Shown here: positions 10,268 through 17,643 of the stretch, in pieces | Numbering within the stretch: position 1 is the first letter of the stretch | How the letters are laid out: every line of letters starts with the position of its first letter | DNA from: Pseudomonas sichuanensis | GTDB lineage: Bacteria > Pseudomonadota > Gammaproteobacteria > Pseudomonadales > Pseudomonadaceae | Assembly (NCBI RefSeq): GCF_003231305.1 | Contig: NZ_QKVM01000059.1 | Span: 1 to 39,513, forward strand | Reading direction: 5' to 3' | DNA length: 39,513 nt | Notes under the pieces: generated by a model | What the model was told of the DNA's origin: nothing | Seen by the model: the letters and a program-made list of their open reading frames with translations, nothing else | Databases searched by the model: none | Position numbers and translations under genes: made by a program

Positions 10268-11830
10268 GTGAGCCAAGCCCTGATCAGCGCGCTGCAGAAC
10301 CCTGCACTTTATCCGCACCCTGTCGAGGGCTTCCAGCTCATCGAAACGCACATTTCCTGGGTCCTGCTCACCGGTGAATTCGCCTACAAGATCAAGAAGC
10401 CCATGAATTTCGGCTTCCTCGACTTCACCGGCCTGGATCAGCGTGGGCACTTCTGCAACGAAGAACTGCGCCTGAACCAGCGTCTGACCGATGGCCTGTA
10501 CCTGGAAGTGCTGCCAATTACCGGCAGCGCCGAAGCCCCGCAACTGGGTGGTGCTGGCACGCCGATCGAGTACGCACTGAAAATGCGCCAGTTCCCCCAG
10601 GGCCAGATGCTCAGCACCCTGCAGGCCAACGGTGAGCTGAACGCCGGCCACATCGACCAGATGGCCCGGCAGATTGCCGAGTTCCACCTGCAGGCACCGA
10701 AAGTCGCCGTCGAGCACCCGCTGGGCACGCCAGAGGCCGTCATGGCCCCGGTGGAGCAGAACTTCGAGCAGATTCGCCCGTTCCTCAGCGACAAGGCCGA
10801 CCTGCAGCAGCTCGACAACCTGCAAGCCTGGGCCCAGGACAGCTTCAAACGCCTGCACGGCCTGCTCGAGGCGCGCAAGGCCGACGGTTTCATCCGCGAA
10901 TGCCACGGTGACATCCACCTGGGCAACGCCACCCTGATCGACGGCAAGGTGGTGATCTTCGACTGCATCGAGTTCAACGAGCCGTTCCGCCTGACCGATG
11001 TCTACGCCGATGTCGGCTTCCTCGCCATGGACCTCGAAGACCGCGGCCTCAAGTGCCTGTCGCGGCGCTTCATCAGCCAGTACCTGGAACTGACCGGCGA
11101 CTACCAGGGCCTGGAGCTGCTGAACTTCTACAAGGCTTACCGCGCCCTGGTACGGGCCAAGGTCGCGCTGTTCAGCATGCCGGCCGACGCCGACGGCGTG
11201 CAGCGCGCCACCACCCTGCGCACCTACCGCAACTACGCCAACCTGGCGGAAAGCTACAGCGCCATCCCGTCGCGCCTGCTGGCGATCACCCACGGTGTTT
11301 CGGCGGTGGGCAAAAGCCATGTGGCCATGCGCCTGGTCGAAGCGCTGGGCGCGGTGCGCGTGCGCTCCGATGTCGAACGCAAGCGCCTGTTCGGTGAGCA
11401 GCAGCAGGCCCAAGCCGGCCAGTTGCAGGCAGGTATCTATGACCAGCAGTCCAGCGCCGCGACCTACCAGCGCCTGCATGCGCTTGCAGAAATTATCCTG
11501 CGTGCCGGCTTCCCGGTCGTGCTGGACGCCACTTACCTCAAGCATGACCAGCGCAATGCCGCGGCACAGGTCGCCAGCGAAACCGGCGCACCTTTCCTGA
11601 TTCTCGACTGCCAGGCCCCCGAGGCCGTCATCGAGAGCTGGCTGGCGCAGCGCCAGGCCGACAAGGCCGACCCTTCGGATGCCACCCTCGAAGTCGTCAA
11701 GGCCCAGCAGGCCAGCCGCGAACCGCTCGATGCCGAAGAACAGAAGCACAGCAAGCGCGTCGAGACCCAGGAAAGCGCCAGCATGGACCAGCTGATCGAC
11801 CAGATCCGCCAGCACCTGCCCGGCCTTTGA
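10268..11830 (+). CDS. fused aminoglycoside-phosphotransferase-like / P-loop kinase
   Basis: A 520-residue protein with two kinase-like halves. Residues 1 to about 320 are an APH/choline-kinase-like domain with the catalytic motif ECHGDIHLGN (H213, D215) and the metal aspartate in IFDCIEF. Residues about 335-520 are an AAA/gluconate-kinase-like P-loop domain with Walker A GVSAVGKS (343-350). The family is widespread in proteobacteria and annotated as bifunctional aminoglycoside phosphotransferase/ATP-binding protein; the substrate is unknown, and drug resistance should not be assumed. The GTG at 10268 has AAGGA 7 bases upstream. The frame stays open to the left through mrcB, but that is antisense shadow. 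Confidence 0.88.
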   Translation: MSQALISALQNPALYPHPVEGFQLIETHISWVLLTGEFAYKIKKPMNFGFLDFTGLDQRGHFCNEELRLNQRLTDGLYLEVLPITGSAEAPQLGGAGTPIEYALKMRQFPQGQMLSTLQANGELNAGHIDQMARQIAEFHLQAPKVAVEHPLGTPEAVMAPVEQNFEQIRPFLSDKADLQQLDNLQAWAQDSFKRLHGLLEARKADGFIRECHGDIHLGNATLIDGKVVIFDCIEFNEPFRLTDVYADVGFLAMDLEDRGLKCLSRRFISQYLELTGDYQGLELLNFYKAYRALVRAKVALFSMPADADGVQRATTLRTYRNYANLAESYSAIPSRLLAITHGVSAVGKSHVAMRLVEALGAVRVRSDVERKRLFGEQQQAQAGQLQAGIYDQQSSAATYQRLHALAEIILRAGFPVVLDATYLKHDQRNAAAQVASETGAPFLILDCQAPEAVIESWLAQRQADKADPSDATLEVVKAQQASREPLDAEEQKHSKRVETQESASMDQLIDQIRQHLPGL

Positions 11831-11835
11831 CCCTC

Positions 11836-11866
11836 CAGGCGTGAAGCAGTCGACAGTTCACGCCTG
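11836..11866. repeat. perfect 10-bp inverted repeat after the kinase gene
   Basis: CAGGCGTGAA (11836-11845) and TTCACGCCTG (11857-11866) flank an 11-base loop, 6 bases after the kinase stop and 64 before the next ATG. There is no T-run, so it may be a transcript-stabilising hairpin or an operator. Confidence 0.6.
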
Positions 11867-11929
11867 AAGTCCGGCGCCCCTTCAGTGATGTCATTACAAT
11901 GGCATAACACCCCACGAGGAGGCGCCGCC

Positions 11930-12277
11930 ATGAACCAACCCCGGCAGCTGGACAACGTCCTGTACGCCCTGGTCCGCGACGAGAAGATCGCGACCTTCAA
12001 CCGCGAAAAGCCAACGGACGCCCCCATCGATTTTCGCGGCGGCGATTTTCGTGGCCTGGACCTGCGCAACCTCGACGTGCGTGGCATCGACTTCACCGAT
12101 GCCTATTTTCGCGCCGCCGACCTGCGCGGCCTGGACCTGCGGGAAACCGGCCTGGAAGGCGCAAGCATCGCCCATGCGCAGATCTCCGGCACCTACTTTC
12201 CCAGCGAATTGAGCGCTGACGAGATACTCATGTCACTGAAATTCGGTACGCGCCTGCGCTATCGAACCGCGCGCTGA
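11930..12277 (+). CDS. small pentapeptide-repeat protein
   Basis: A 115-residue protein with about eight pentapeptide units between residues 32 and 80 (pattern A(D/N)Lxx, seen as DFRGL DLRNL DVRGI DFTDA and ADLRGL DLRET GLEGA). These should stack as a right-handed quadrilateral beta helix of about two coils. Flanks are an N-terminal helical cap (DNVLYALVRDEKIATF) and a C-terminal tail (PSELSADEILMSLKFGTRLR). There is no signal peptide. The ATG at 11930 follows a strong GAGGAGG site by 7 bases. Function is unknown; it is far shorter than the gyrase-protecting Qnr/MfpA proteins, so that role is not implied. Confidence 0.88.
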   Translation: MNQPRQLDNVLYALVRDEKIATFNREKPTDAPIDFRGGDFRGLDLRNLDVRGIDFTDAYFRAADLRGLDLRETGLEGASIAHAQISGTYFPSELSADEILMSLKFGTRLRYRTAR

Positions 12278-12305
12278 CCCTCGGCCAGGCGCCGCCCCGC
12301 ACCCC

Positions 12306-12332
12306 GGGGCGGCAACCGGTCGGGCCCCGATG
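12306..12332. repeat. GC-rich hairpin before the tfoX-like gene
   Basis: GCCGCCCCG and CGGGGCGGC (within 12289-12314) form a strong stem just after the pentapeptide-gene stop. There is no T-run, so it is a possible transcript-end hairpin only. The rest of the space to 12428 shows no clear signal except the AAGGAG ribosome site of the next gene. Coordinates are approximate. Confidence 0.35.
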
Positions 12333-12428
12333 GCAAAAGGCCGCGCATTTTCCAACCCCCGCTACACTCCTCTCTGACCTGCTCGCGATTTATCCCCAAG
12401 ACCCGTTCAGCCATCGCAAGGAGGCTCG

Positions 12429-12707
12429 ATGAACGATGAATTGCAGCACCTGAAAAATCTTGGCAAGACCTCCGCGCAATGGCTGCACGCCGTCGGTATC
12501 CACAGTGCATCGGACCTTCGTCGCCTGGGCGCGGTGGGTGCCTATCAAGCCGTAAGAACGCGAGGTTTCCGGGCTTCCAAGGTGTTGTTGTACGCCATAG
12601 AGGGCGCCCTGCTGGACATGCACTGGAACGATCTGCCGGTTGAACGCAAAGAGGCGCTGAACCAGCAGCTCGACGCGAAGAGCCCTGCACAGAAGATGGA
12701 AAAATAA
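12429..12707 (+). CDS. TfoX C-terminal-domain protein
   Basis: A 92-residue protein matching the TfoX/Sxy C-terminal domain alone, a helix-hairpin-helix-like fold: LKNLGKTSAQWLHAVGIHSASDLRRLG at residues 8-34, then VRTRGFRASKVLLYAIEGAL. Full-length Sxy/TfoX activates competence with CRP in enterics and Vibrio. The N-terminal domain is absent here, and stand-alone C-terminal proteins have no established role in Pseudomonas. An AAGGAG site lies 6 bases before the ATG. The stop is only 14 bases upstream of the prrF -35 box, with no terminator between, so transcripts could run into the sRNA. Confidence 0.88.
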   Translation: MNDELQHLKNLGKTSAQWLHAVGIHSASDLRRLGAVGAYQAVRTRGFRASKVLLYAIEGALLDMHWNDLPVERKEALNQQLDAKSPAQKMEK

Positions 12708-12721
12708 ATTGCTGAAAGCCA

Positions 12722-12749
12722 TTGACTCGGTAATGAGAATCGTTATGAT
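12722..12749 (+). promoter_or_regulatory. promoter of PrrF sRNA
   Basis: TTGACT (12722-12727) and TATGAT (12744-12749) are 16 bases apart, and the RNA start predicted from family sequence lies 7 bases on. The Fur box covers the spacer and the -10. Confidence 0.8.
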
Positions 12750-12753
12750 TATC
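12735..12753 (+). promoter_or_regulatory. Fur box controlling PrrF
   Basis: GAGAATCGTTATGATTATC matches the 19-base Fur consensus at 14 positions and overlaps the -10 of prrF. Iron-loaded Fur would block transcription, as established for prrF in P. aeruginosa. Confidence 0.8.
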
Positions 12754-12755
12754 AC

Positions 12756-12869
12756 AACTGGTCGCGAGACTGGTTGGGTAACCTGAAAGCCCCTGGTTCG
12801 GACTCTCAGATTATCTCCTCATCAGGCTAATCACGGTTATTGACCCGGCACTTTGCCGGGTCTTTTTTT
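12756..12869 (+). ncRNA. prrF: PrrF iron-responsive small RNA
   Basis: The RNA of about 114 nt starts AACTGGTCGCGAGAC, contains the near-invariant core GATTATCTCCTCATCAGGCT (the part that pairs with iron-sparing targets such as sodB mRNA) and ends in an intrinsic terminator. The family is the Pseudomonas functional equivalent of RyhB: made when iron is scarce, acting with Hfq to repress iron-using proteins. The core and both ends match P. aeruginosa PrrF1/PrrF2 as I remember them. Only one copy is here, not the tandem pair of P. aeruginosa. It lies between a tfoX-like gene and the converging haem-uptake operon, the same neighbourhood as in P. aeruginosa. Confidence 0.93.
12842..12869 (+). terminator. 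PrrF intrinsic terminator
   Basis: GACCCGGCA, a 3-base loop and TGCCGGGTC are followed by seven T. This defines the 3' end of PrrF. Confidence 0.92.
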
Positions 12870-12878
12870 GCCTGCGAT

Positions 12879-13760
12879 TTACTGCGCTTTACGCAACTGG
12901 GCGCAATAGTCCTGCTCGGGCAGCGCCGCGGTGTACCAGACAAAATCAGCCATGCCCGGCTCGACCGCCTCCCCCACTTGCGCCAGCAGCAACACCTTGC
13001 TGTCGCCTTTGGCTCCCAGGTCTGCCAGGTGCAGGGGCACGCCGAGGTCCTTGCGTGCGTGATAGCTGCCGGCGAACAGCAGCGCAGGTTGCGGCGCGCT
13101 CAGCAGGCGTTCGGCAATGCGCCGGTCGCGCTGTTGCTGGACGGCGAGCATGGCCGGCAGCTGGCTATCCGGCAGCAGGTTGCAATGCCCGGCACGCACC
13201 TGTTCGCGCAACGCCTGCAACACATTCGCCGCATTGCTGCGCGCGCCCGGCAGGTTCACTGGCTGGTGATAAGCCTGGCGGATCTCGCCGGGGGACAAAT
13301 TGGCCGAGAGCAGCGGATAAGGTTGCGCCAGGGCTTCCCTCACGATCGGCCCGTAAAACGTCCAGTCCCAGCCATCCTGCCAGGCCAGGGCCTTGGGCAG
13401 GTCCTGTGGCAGTGGCCCGCCGCGCTGCAAGGCATCGACCAGCGGCTGCTGTTCGGGCTGGAGCATTTCCAGCAGCAGGCTGCCTTGCGGGCGTCGGCTT
13501 TCCAGGGCGCGCAGCAACCAGAGCTGCAGCGCATGGTGATCGGGGTTGTCGTGCTGCTCGCCGACCAGCACCCGAGGTGCATTGGCGAGCTGCTCGACCA
13601 GTTGCTCCGGGTTGATCAACCGACCGCTGGCCAGATCACGGATCTGGCCCAGTTGCGCGCTGTCACGGCCCTCGCTGCTTTGCCAGGCCGGCAATGGTGG
13701 CAGGCTGGCCTGGCACCCCGCCAAGGCCAGTAGCAGGCAGAACGACAAGAGGTGGCGCAT
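12879..13760 (-). CDS. phuW: ChaN-family haem-associated lipoprotein (PhuW-like)
   Basis: A 293-residue lipoprotein. The signal MRHLLSFCLLLALAGC carries the lipobox LAGC, with C16 as the acylated residue. The body is the DUF399/ChaN domain, with conserved blocks RVLVGEQHDNPDHHALQLWLL (catalytic-like Glu/His/Asp cluster) and LLFAGSYHARKDLGVPLHL near the C-terminus. ChaN from Campylobacter binds haem pairs. In P. aeruginosa the homologue next to prrF is named phuW. I start at 13760; longer in-frame codons run into hmuV. It lies 11 bases after hmuV and is the last gene of the hmuTUV operon, ending 9 bases past the PrrF terminator on the opposite strand. Confidence 0.87.
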   Translation of the reverse strand: MRHLLSFCLLLALAGCQASLPPLPAWQSSEGRDSAQLGQIRDLASGRLINPEQLVEQLANAPRVLVGEQHDNPDHHALQLWLLRALESRRPQGSLLLEMLQPEQQPLVDALQRGGPLPQDLPKALAWQDGWDWTFYGPIVREALAQPYPLLSANLSPGEIRQAYHQPVNLPGARSNAANVLQALREQVRAGHCNLLPDSQLPAMLAVQQQRDRRIAERLLSAPQPALLFAGSYHARKDLGVPLHLADLGAKGDSKVLLLAQVGEAVEPGMADFVWYTAALPEQDYCAQLRKAQ

Positions 13761-13771
13761 GGCTGAAGCTC

Positions 13772-14539
13772 CTAGCGAGTGATGATCAACGGATGACCCC
13801 GCTCCGGATGCGCCTGCACCAGCACATCGATGCCAAACACTGCCTTGAGTGCCGCCGGGGTCAGTACCGCCTCTGGTGTATCCAGGGCGTGGCAACGCCC
13901 CTGTTCCAGCAGCAGGATATGGTCACAGTAGCGGGCCGCCAGGTTCAGGTCATGCAGGATCACCAGCACCGCTGCACCCCGGTCGGCAAAACGGCGTACC
14001 GCCTGCAGCGTGGTGTGCTGGTGCAGCGGGTCGAGCATGGACGTGGGCTCGTCGAGCAACAGCGTGGTGCCGGCCTCACCCGGCCACAGCTGGGCCAGCA
14101 CCCGGGCCAGGTGCACGCGCTGGCGCTCCCCCCCGGAGAGGGCCAGGTAACTGCGCTCGCCCAGGTGCCCGGCATCTGCCGCCTGCAATGCCGCGTCGAC
14201 GATCTCCCGATCGCGCTGCCGGCCACTGGCATGGGGCAGCCGGCCCAGGCCGACCACCTCTTCGACACTGAAACCGAAACCCAGGCTGGACACCTGCGGC
14301 AACACCGCCAGCCGCCGTGCCCGCTCCTGCCCGGGCCAGTCCTCAAGCCCCCGTCCGTCCAGACGCACTCGCCCGGCACTGGGCGCCAGCTCACCGCACA
14401 GGGCGCCCAGCAGGCTGCTCTTGCCGGCTCCGTTGGGGCCCAGCACGCCGAGGATCTGCCCCGGGTGCAACTGCAGATGGATATCGTGCAGCACCTCGCT
14501 GCTGCCGCGCTTGAGCGACAGGCCTTCGACATCGAGCAT
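13772..14539 (-). CDS. hmuV: haemin ABC transporter ATPase HmuV
   Basis: The 255-residue ATP-binding subunit powering haem import from periplasm to cytoplasm. It shows Walker A GPNGAGKS (34-41), signature LSGGE (134-138), Walker B LLLDEP (160-165) and the switch histidine H196 in ILHDLN. The C-terminal part (LTPAALKAVFGIDVLV) is typical of the FecE/HmuV branch. Its ATG overlaps the hmuU stop, indicating coupled translation with the permease. Confidence 0.94.
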   Translation of the reverse strand: MLDVEGLSLKRGSSEVLHDIHLQLHPGQILGVLGPNGAGKSSLLGALCGELAPSAGRVRLDGRGLEDWPGQERARRLAVLPQVSSLGFGFSVEEVVGLGRLPHASGRQRDREIVDAALQAADAGHLGERSYLALSGGERQRVHLARVLAQLWPGEAGTTLLLDEPTSMLDPLHQHTTLQAVRRFADRGAAVLVILHDLNLAARYCDHILLLEQGRCHALDTPEAVLTPAALKAVFGIDVLVQAHPERGHPLIITR

Positions 14540-15576
14540 CAGTTGCGCCCCTTGACCAGCAAGAACAGGAAGAACGGTGCCCCAATGAAAGCCGTGACGA
14601 TGCCGATCGGCAGCTCTGCCGGCGCCAGGGCCAGGCGCGCGACCAGGTCGGCGAACAGCAGCAGGGTGCCACCGGCCAGCAGCGATGCCGGCAACAACAC
14701 ACGGTGATCCGGCCCCGCCAGCAGGCGCACCAGATGCGGCACCACCAGGCCGATGAAACCGATCAGGCCTGCCGCCGCCACCGCCGCGCCGACACCCAGC
14801 GCGGTGCAGAACACCAGCTCACGTTTCAGCGCTTCCACTTCAACACCGAGGTGGCGGGCCTCCGACTCGCCCAGCAGCAAGGCATTGAGCGCCTGTGCCC
14901 GCCGCGGCAACCACAGCGCCACTGCCACCGCCACCAGCAGCAGCGGCCACAGGCGTTCATAGCTGGCGCCGTTGAGGCTGCCGAGGTTCCAGAACGTCAG
15001 GGTCCGCAAGGTCGCGTCATCCGCCAGATAGGTGAACAGCCCGACCGCCGAGCCGCCCAGGGCGGTCATGGCGATACCGGCCAGCAGCATGGTCGCCACA
15101 TTGGTCTGGCCGTCACGCCGGCCAAGGCGATAGACCATCGCCGTCACCCCCAGGCCGCCGATGAAGGCACACAACGACAACAGGTACGGCGCGAACCACT
15201 CGGCTATGCCGCCCAGCCAGCTGCCCCCCACGATCGCCACCGCCGCCCCCAGGGCGGCACCACTGGCGACCCCCACCAGCCCAGGATCGGCCAGCGGGTT
15301 GCGGAACAGCCCTTGCATGGCCACCCCCGACAGCGCCAGCACCCCGCCCACCGCCAGCCCCAGCAAGGTGCGCGGCAGGCGGATCTGGCCGAGGATCATT
15401 TCTGCCTGCTCGAGCCCCGCACCGCTGATCGGCATGCCGATCAGGCGCAAGCCTGCGCGCAGGGTATCGAACAGCGGCAGGCTGACCGGCCCCAGCGCCA
15501 GCGACAGCCAGACCGCCAGCAGGCACAACAGCGCAAGGCCAGTGAACAGCGTGCGTGGCTGGACCCGCTGCCTCAT
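14539..15576 (-). CDS. hmuU: haemin ABC transporter permease HmuU
   Basis: A 345-residue FecCD-family permease with about ten membrane spans. Family-typical blocks are RLPRTLLGLAVGGVLALSGV, MQGLFRNPLADPGLVGVASG and GLIGFIGLVVPHLVRLLAGPDHR, the last being the cytoplasmic coupling segment that contacts HmuV. It overlaps hmuT upstream by four bases and hmuV downstream by one, so the three are one tightly coupled operon. The start could be a few codons later, since the first 12 residues are basic and not conserved. Confidence 0.93.
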   Translation of the reverse strand: MRQRVQPRTLFTGLALLCLLAVWLSLALGPVSLPLFDTLRAGLRLIGMPISGAGLEQAEMILGQIRLPRTLLGLAVGGVLALSGVAMQGLFRNPLADPGLVGVASGAALGAAVAIVGGSWLGGIAEWFAPYLLSLCAFIGGLGVTAMVYRLGRRDGQTNVATMLLAGIAMTALGGSAVGLFTYLADDATLRTLTFWNLGSLNGASYERLWPLLLVAVAVALWLPRRAQALNALLLGESEARHLGVEVEALKRELVFCTALGVGAAVAAAGLIGFIGLVVPHLVRLLAGPDHRVLLPASLLAGGTLLLFADLVARLALAPAELPIGIVTAFIGAPFFLFLLVKGRN

Positions 15577-16457
15577 GGGGTGAGGCTGGCCTTGGCGGCC
15601 GGGTAGAAGCTGGCGGCCAGCTCATGCAGGGTAGCGGGCAAGCGCGGGCCGAGGCCACCAACCAGCAGCGTCGGGTCGAGCGACAGCAGGCGCTTGTCGC
15701 GCACCGCACGCGAGCCGGCCAGGGCCGGGTTTTCCTTGATCAGCGCCTGCAGGGCGGCCTCGCCAGTCAGAGCGCGATCGGAGAACACCACCACGTCCGG
15801 GTCCAGCGCGGCCAGGGCCTCCACCGAGAAGTTCTTGTAGCCCTGATGGTCGGCCAGGTTGCGCGCACCGGCCTGACGCAGCAGCCAGTCGCCAGAGGTA
15901 CCCAGCCCGGCGATCAGTGGCTTGGCCCCGGCGTGCCCGACCAGCAGCAGCACGCCCGGTGCTTTCTGGCTGGCCTGGGCCTGCTTGATCTTGTCTTGCA
16001 GCCCTTGCAGTTGGCGGTGGTAGTCACTGGCCAGGGTTGCCGCCTGCTGCTCGCTGCCCAGCAATGCACCCAGGTGCTTGAGGTTCTCGTCCACCGCGAC
16101 CAGCTCGGCCTTGCTGGAGAACAGCTCGACCCGCACGCCAGCCTTGCGGATCTGCGCCAGCACCGGTGGGGGGCCCATTTCCTCGGTCCCCACCAGCACA
16201 TCCGGGCGCAGGCTGAGGATGCCTTCGGCCGACAGCTGGCGCTGGTAGCCGATGCTGGGCAATGCCTTGAGCGACTCGGGGTGCTGGCTGGTGGTGTCCA
16301 CGCCGACCAGCCGCTGCTCCCCACCCAGCGCGCTGATCCATTCGCTCAGTGCGCCACCGGCACTGACCCAGCGCTGCGGCAGTTCGCCGGCCAGCGTCGG
16401 AGTAGATAAAAGCAGACCGGCACACAGGGCGATCAGGGCAGCGGGACGGCGCATCAT
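15573..16457 (-). CDS. hmuT: periplasmic haemin-binding protein HmuT
   Basis: A 294-residue class III substrate-binding protein. A Sec signal MMRRPAALIALCAGLLLSTP ends near TLAGELP. Two lobes are joined by a long helix, with conserved blocks LVGVDTTSQHPESLKALPSIGYQRQLSAEG, LSLRPDVLVGTEE and LDPDVVVFSDRAL. The Tyr in the GYQR block is the likely haem ligand by analogy with PhuT/ShuT. Either of two adjacent ATG codons may start; AAGGA lies 5 bases before the first. It is the first gene of hmuTUV-chaN behind a Fur-like box. No outer-membrane haem receptor or haem oxygenase lies beside it here. Confidence 0.93.
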   Translation of the reverse strand: MMRRPAALIALCAGLLLSTPTLAGELPQRWVSAGGALSEWISALGGEQRLVGVDTTSQHPESLKALPSIGYQRQLSAEGILSLRPDVLVGTEEMGPPPVLAQIRKAGVRVELFSSKAELVAVDENLKHLGALLGSEQQAATLASDYHRQLQGLQDKIKQAQASQKAPGVLLLVGHAGAKPLIAGLGTSGDWLLRQAGARNLADHQGYKNFSVEALAALDPDVVVFSDRALTGEAALQALIKENPALAGSRAVRDKRLLSLDPTLLVGGLGPRLPATLHELAASFYPAAKASLTP

Positions 16458-16550
16458 CGAATTCCTTTGCTTGAAGGCGGGCCGCGCGCCTTGTGGCGGG
16501 CGGTGGAACTGCGCACCATAGGCAGCCTGGCGCGGCGAATGCGGGCAATT

Positions 16551-16565
16551 TGATAATTATTCGCA
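16551..16565 (-). promoter_or_regulatory. Fur box between hmuT and the Rieske gene
   Basis: TGATAAT-T-ATTCGCA matches the Fur 7-1-7 inverted repeat TGATAAT-N-ATTATCA at 12 of 14 positions. It lies 94 bases before hmuT and 55 bases before the divergent Rieske gene, so it could govern both. Control of haem uptake by Fur is established in Pseudomonas. Confidence 0.7.
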
Positions 16566-16619
16566 TTGAAGCGTCAAGCCATCCCTTGTCACACGGCTTA
16601 ACAGAAAGCACACTCCATC

Positions 16620-16937
16620 ATGCATTTTCTCTGCGTCTCCACCAGCCTCAGCGAAGGCCAAAGCCGCGCCTTCAGCGTAGCCGGCGTGCCGCTGCTAGGC
16701 GTACGTCGCCATGGCCAAGTGTTCATCTACCGCAACCGCTGCCCCCATCGCGGCATTACCCTCAACTGGGCGCCAGACAGCTTCCTCGACGACAGCGCCA
16801 GCCTGATCCAGTGCGCCCATCATGGCGCGCAGTTCCTGATCGAGAGTGGCGAGTGCGTGGCCGGCCCGTGCGCGGGCGAGTGGCTGCAAGCCCTGGACTG
16901 CCTGGAAGACAGCCAGGGCATCTGGCTTACCGAGTGA
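16620..16937 (+). CDS. small Rieske [2Fe-2S] ferredoxin-like protein
   Basis: A 105-residue soluble protein that is essentially a bare Rieske domain. Cluster ligands are C41 and H43 in CPHRG and C65 and H68 in CAHHG, with 21 residues between the pairs. There is no signal peptide or membrane anchor, unlike bc1 Rieske proteins, so a cytoplasmic ferredoxin role (electron supply to an oxygenase, or a redox sensor) is likely but the partner is unknown. It is divergent from hmuT across a Fur-like box. Its last 11 bases overlap the 3' end of sfsA on the other strand. Confidence 0.88.
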   Translation: MHFLCVSTSLSEGQSRAFSVAGVPLLGVRRHGQVFIYRNRCPHRGITLNWAPDSFLDDSASLIQCAHHGAQFLIESGECVAGPCAGEWLQALDCLEDSQGIWLTE

Positions 16938-17643
16938 GCAGCACCGGCAGCGGCCGGTCGACCACGATCTGCCGTGCGTCCAACCGGGTGCCGTAGGCCA
17001 GCACCTCCACCCCATCCGCCACCGCGGCGCGCAGGGCCTGGGCATAGGCGGCGTCAATTTCCTCCGCCGGGCGCACAGCCTCGATGCCGGTGAGGTTCAC
17101 ACAGTACAACTGCACCGCGCGAACACCCTGGCGCGCCAACCCCGCCAGTTCGCGCAGGTGCTTGGCCCCGCGCTGGGTCACCGCATCGGGGAAGGCCGCC
17201 ACCGGGGTGTCCGGGTAGCCGAGGGTCACGCTCTTGACCTCGACGTAGGCCTTGCTGCCGTCGGCATACTCCAGATAGAAGTCGATGCGGCTGCGCTCCT
17301 CACCGTAGGCCACCTCGCGCTTGAGCGTGGTAAAACCGGCCAGCTCGGTGATGGTGCCCGCACGCAGCGCTTCTTCCACCAGTGCGTTGGCCCGCCCGGT
17401 GTTGACACAGGCCAGCCGGCCCTGGGGCGTTTCGCTGATTTCCCAGGTGCCGGGCAGCTTGCGCTTCGGGTCGTTGGAGCGGCTGAACCAGACCCGCCCG
17501 CCTTCACTCATGCAGTTGAGCATCGAGCCGGTGTTGGGGCAGTGGATGGTCATCTGCTCGCCACTGGCCAGCTCGATGTCGGCCAGGAAGCGCTTGTAGC
17601 GGCGCAGCAGGCGCGCCTCTTCCAGTTCGGGGAAAAGCGCCAT
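16927..17643 (-). CDS. sfsA: SfsA family protein (sugar fermentation stimulation)
   Basis: A 238-residue protein matching SfsA in length and sequence: MALFPELEEARLLRRYKRFL, HCPNTGSMLNCM, FYLEYADGSKAYVEVKSVTL and LPVLLTR at the end. The central VEVKSV block resembles PD-(D/E)xK nuclease cores, and structural work on the family points to an OB-fold plus a nuclease-like domain. The physiological role is unsettled: the E. coli gene was named for stimulating maltose use when overexpressed. Its ATG overlaps the stop of the upstream aminotransferase as TGATG. A longer in-frame extension upstream is antisense-like shadow of that gene. Confidence 0.93.
   Translation of the reverse strand: MALFPELEEARLLRRYKRFLADIELASGEQMTIHCPNTGSMLNCMSEGGRVWFSRSNDPKRKLPGTWEISETPQGRLACVNTGRANALVEEALRAGTITELAGFTTLKREVAYGEERSRIDFYLEYADGSKAYVEVKSVTLGYPDTPVAAFPDAVTQRGAKHLRELAGLARQGVRAVQLYCVNLTGIEAVRPAEEIDAAYAQALRAAVADGVEVLAYGTRLDARQIVVDRPLPVLLTR

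Noticed and set aside
10268..11830. Aminoglycoside resistance gene
   Set aside because: The APH-like domain belongs to a housekeeping fusion family; there is no resistance context such as integrons or mobile elements.
12756..12869. Tandem second PrrF copy
   Set aside because: The coding region of chaN begins 9 bases after the terminator, so no second copy fits here.
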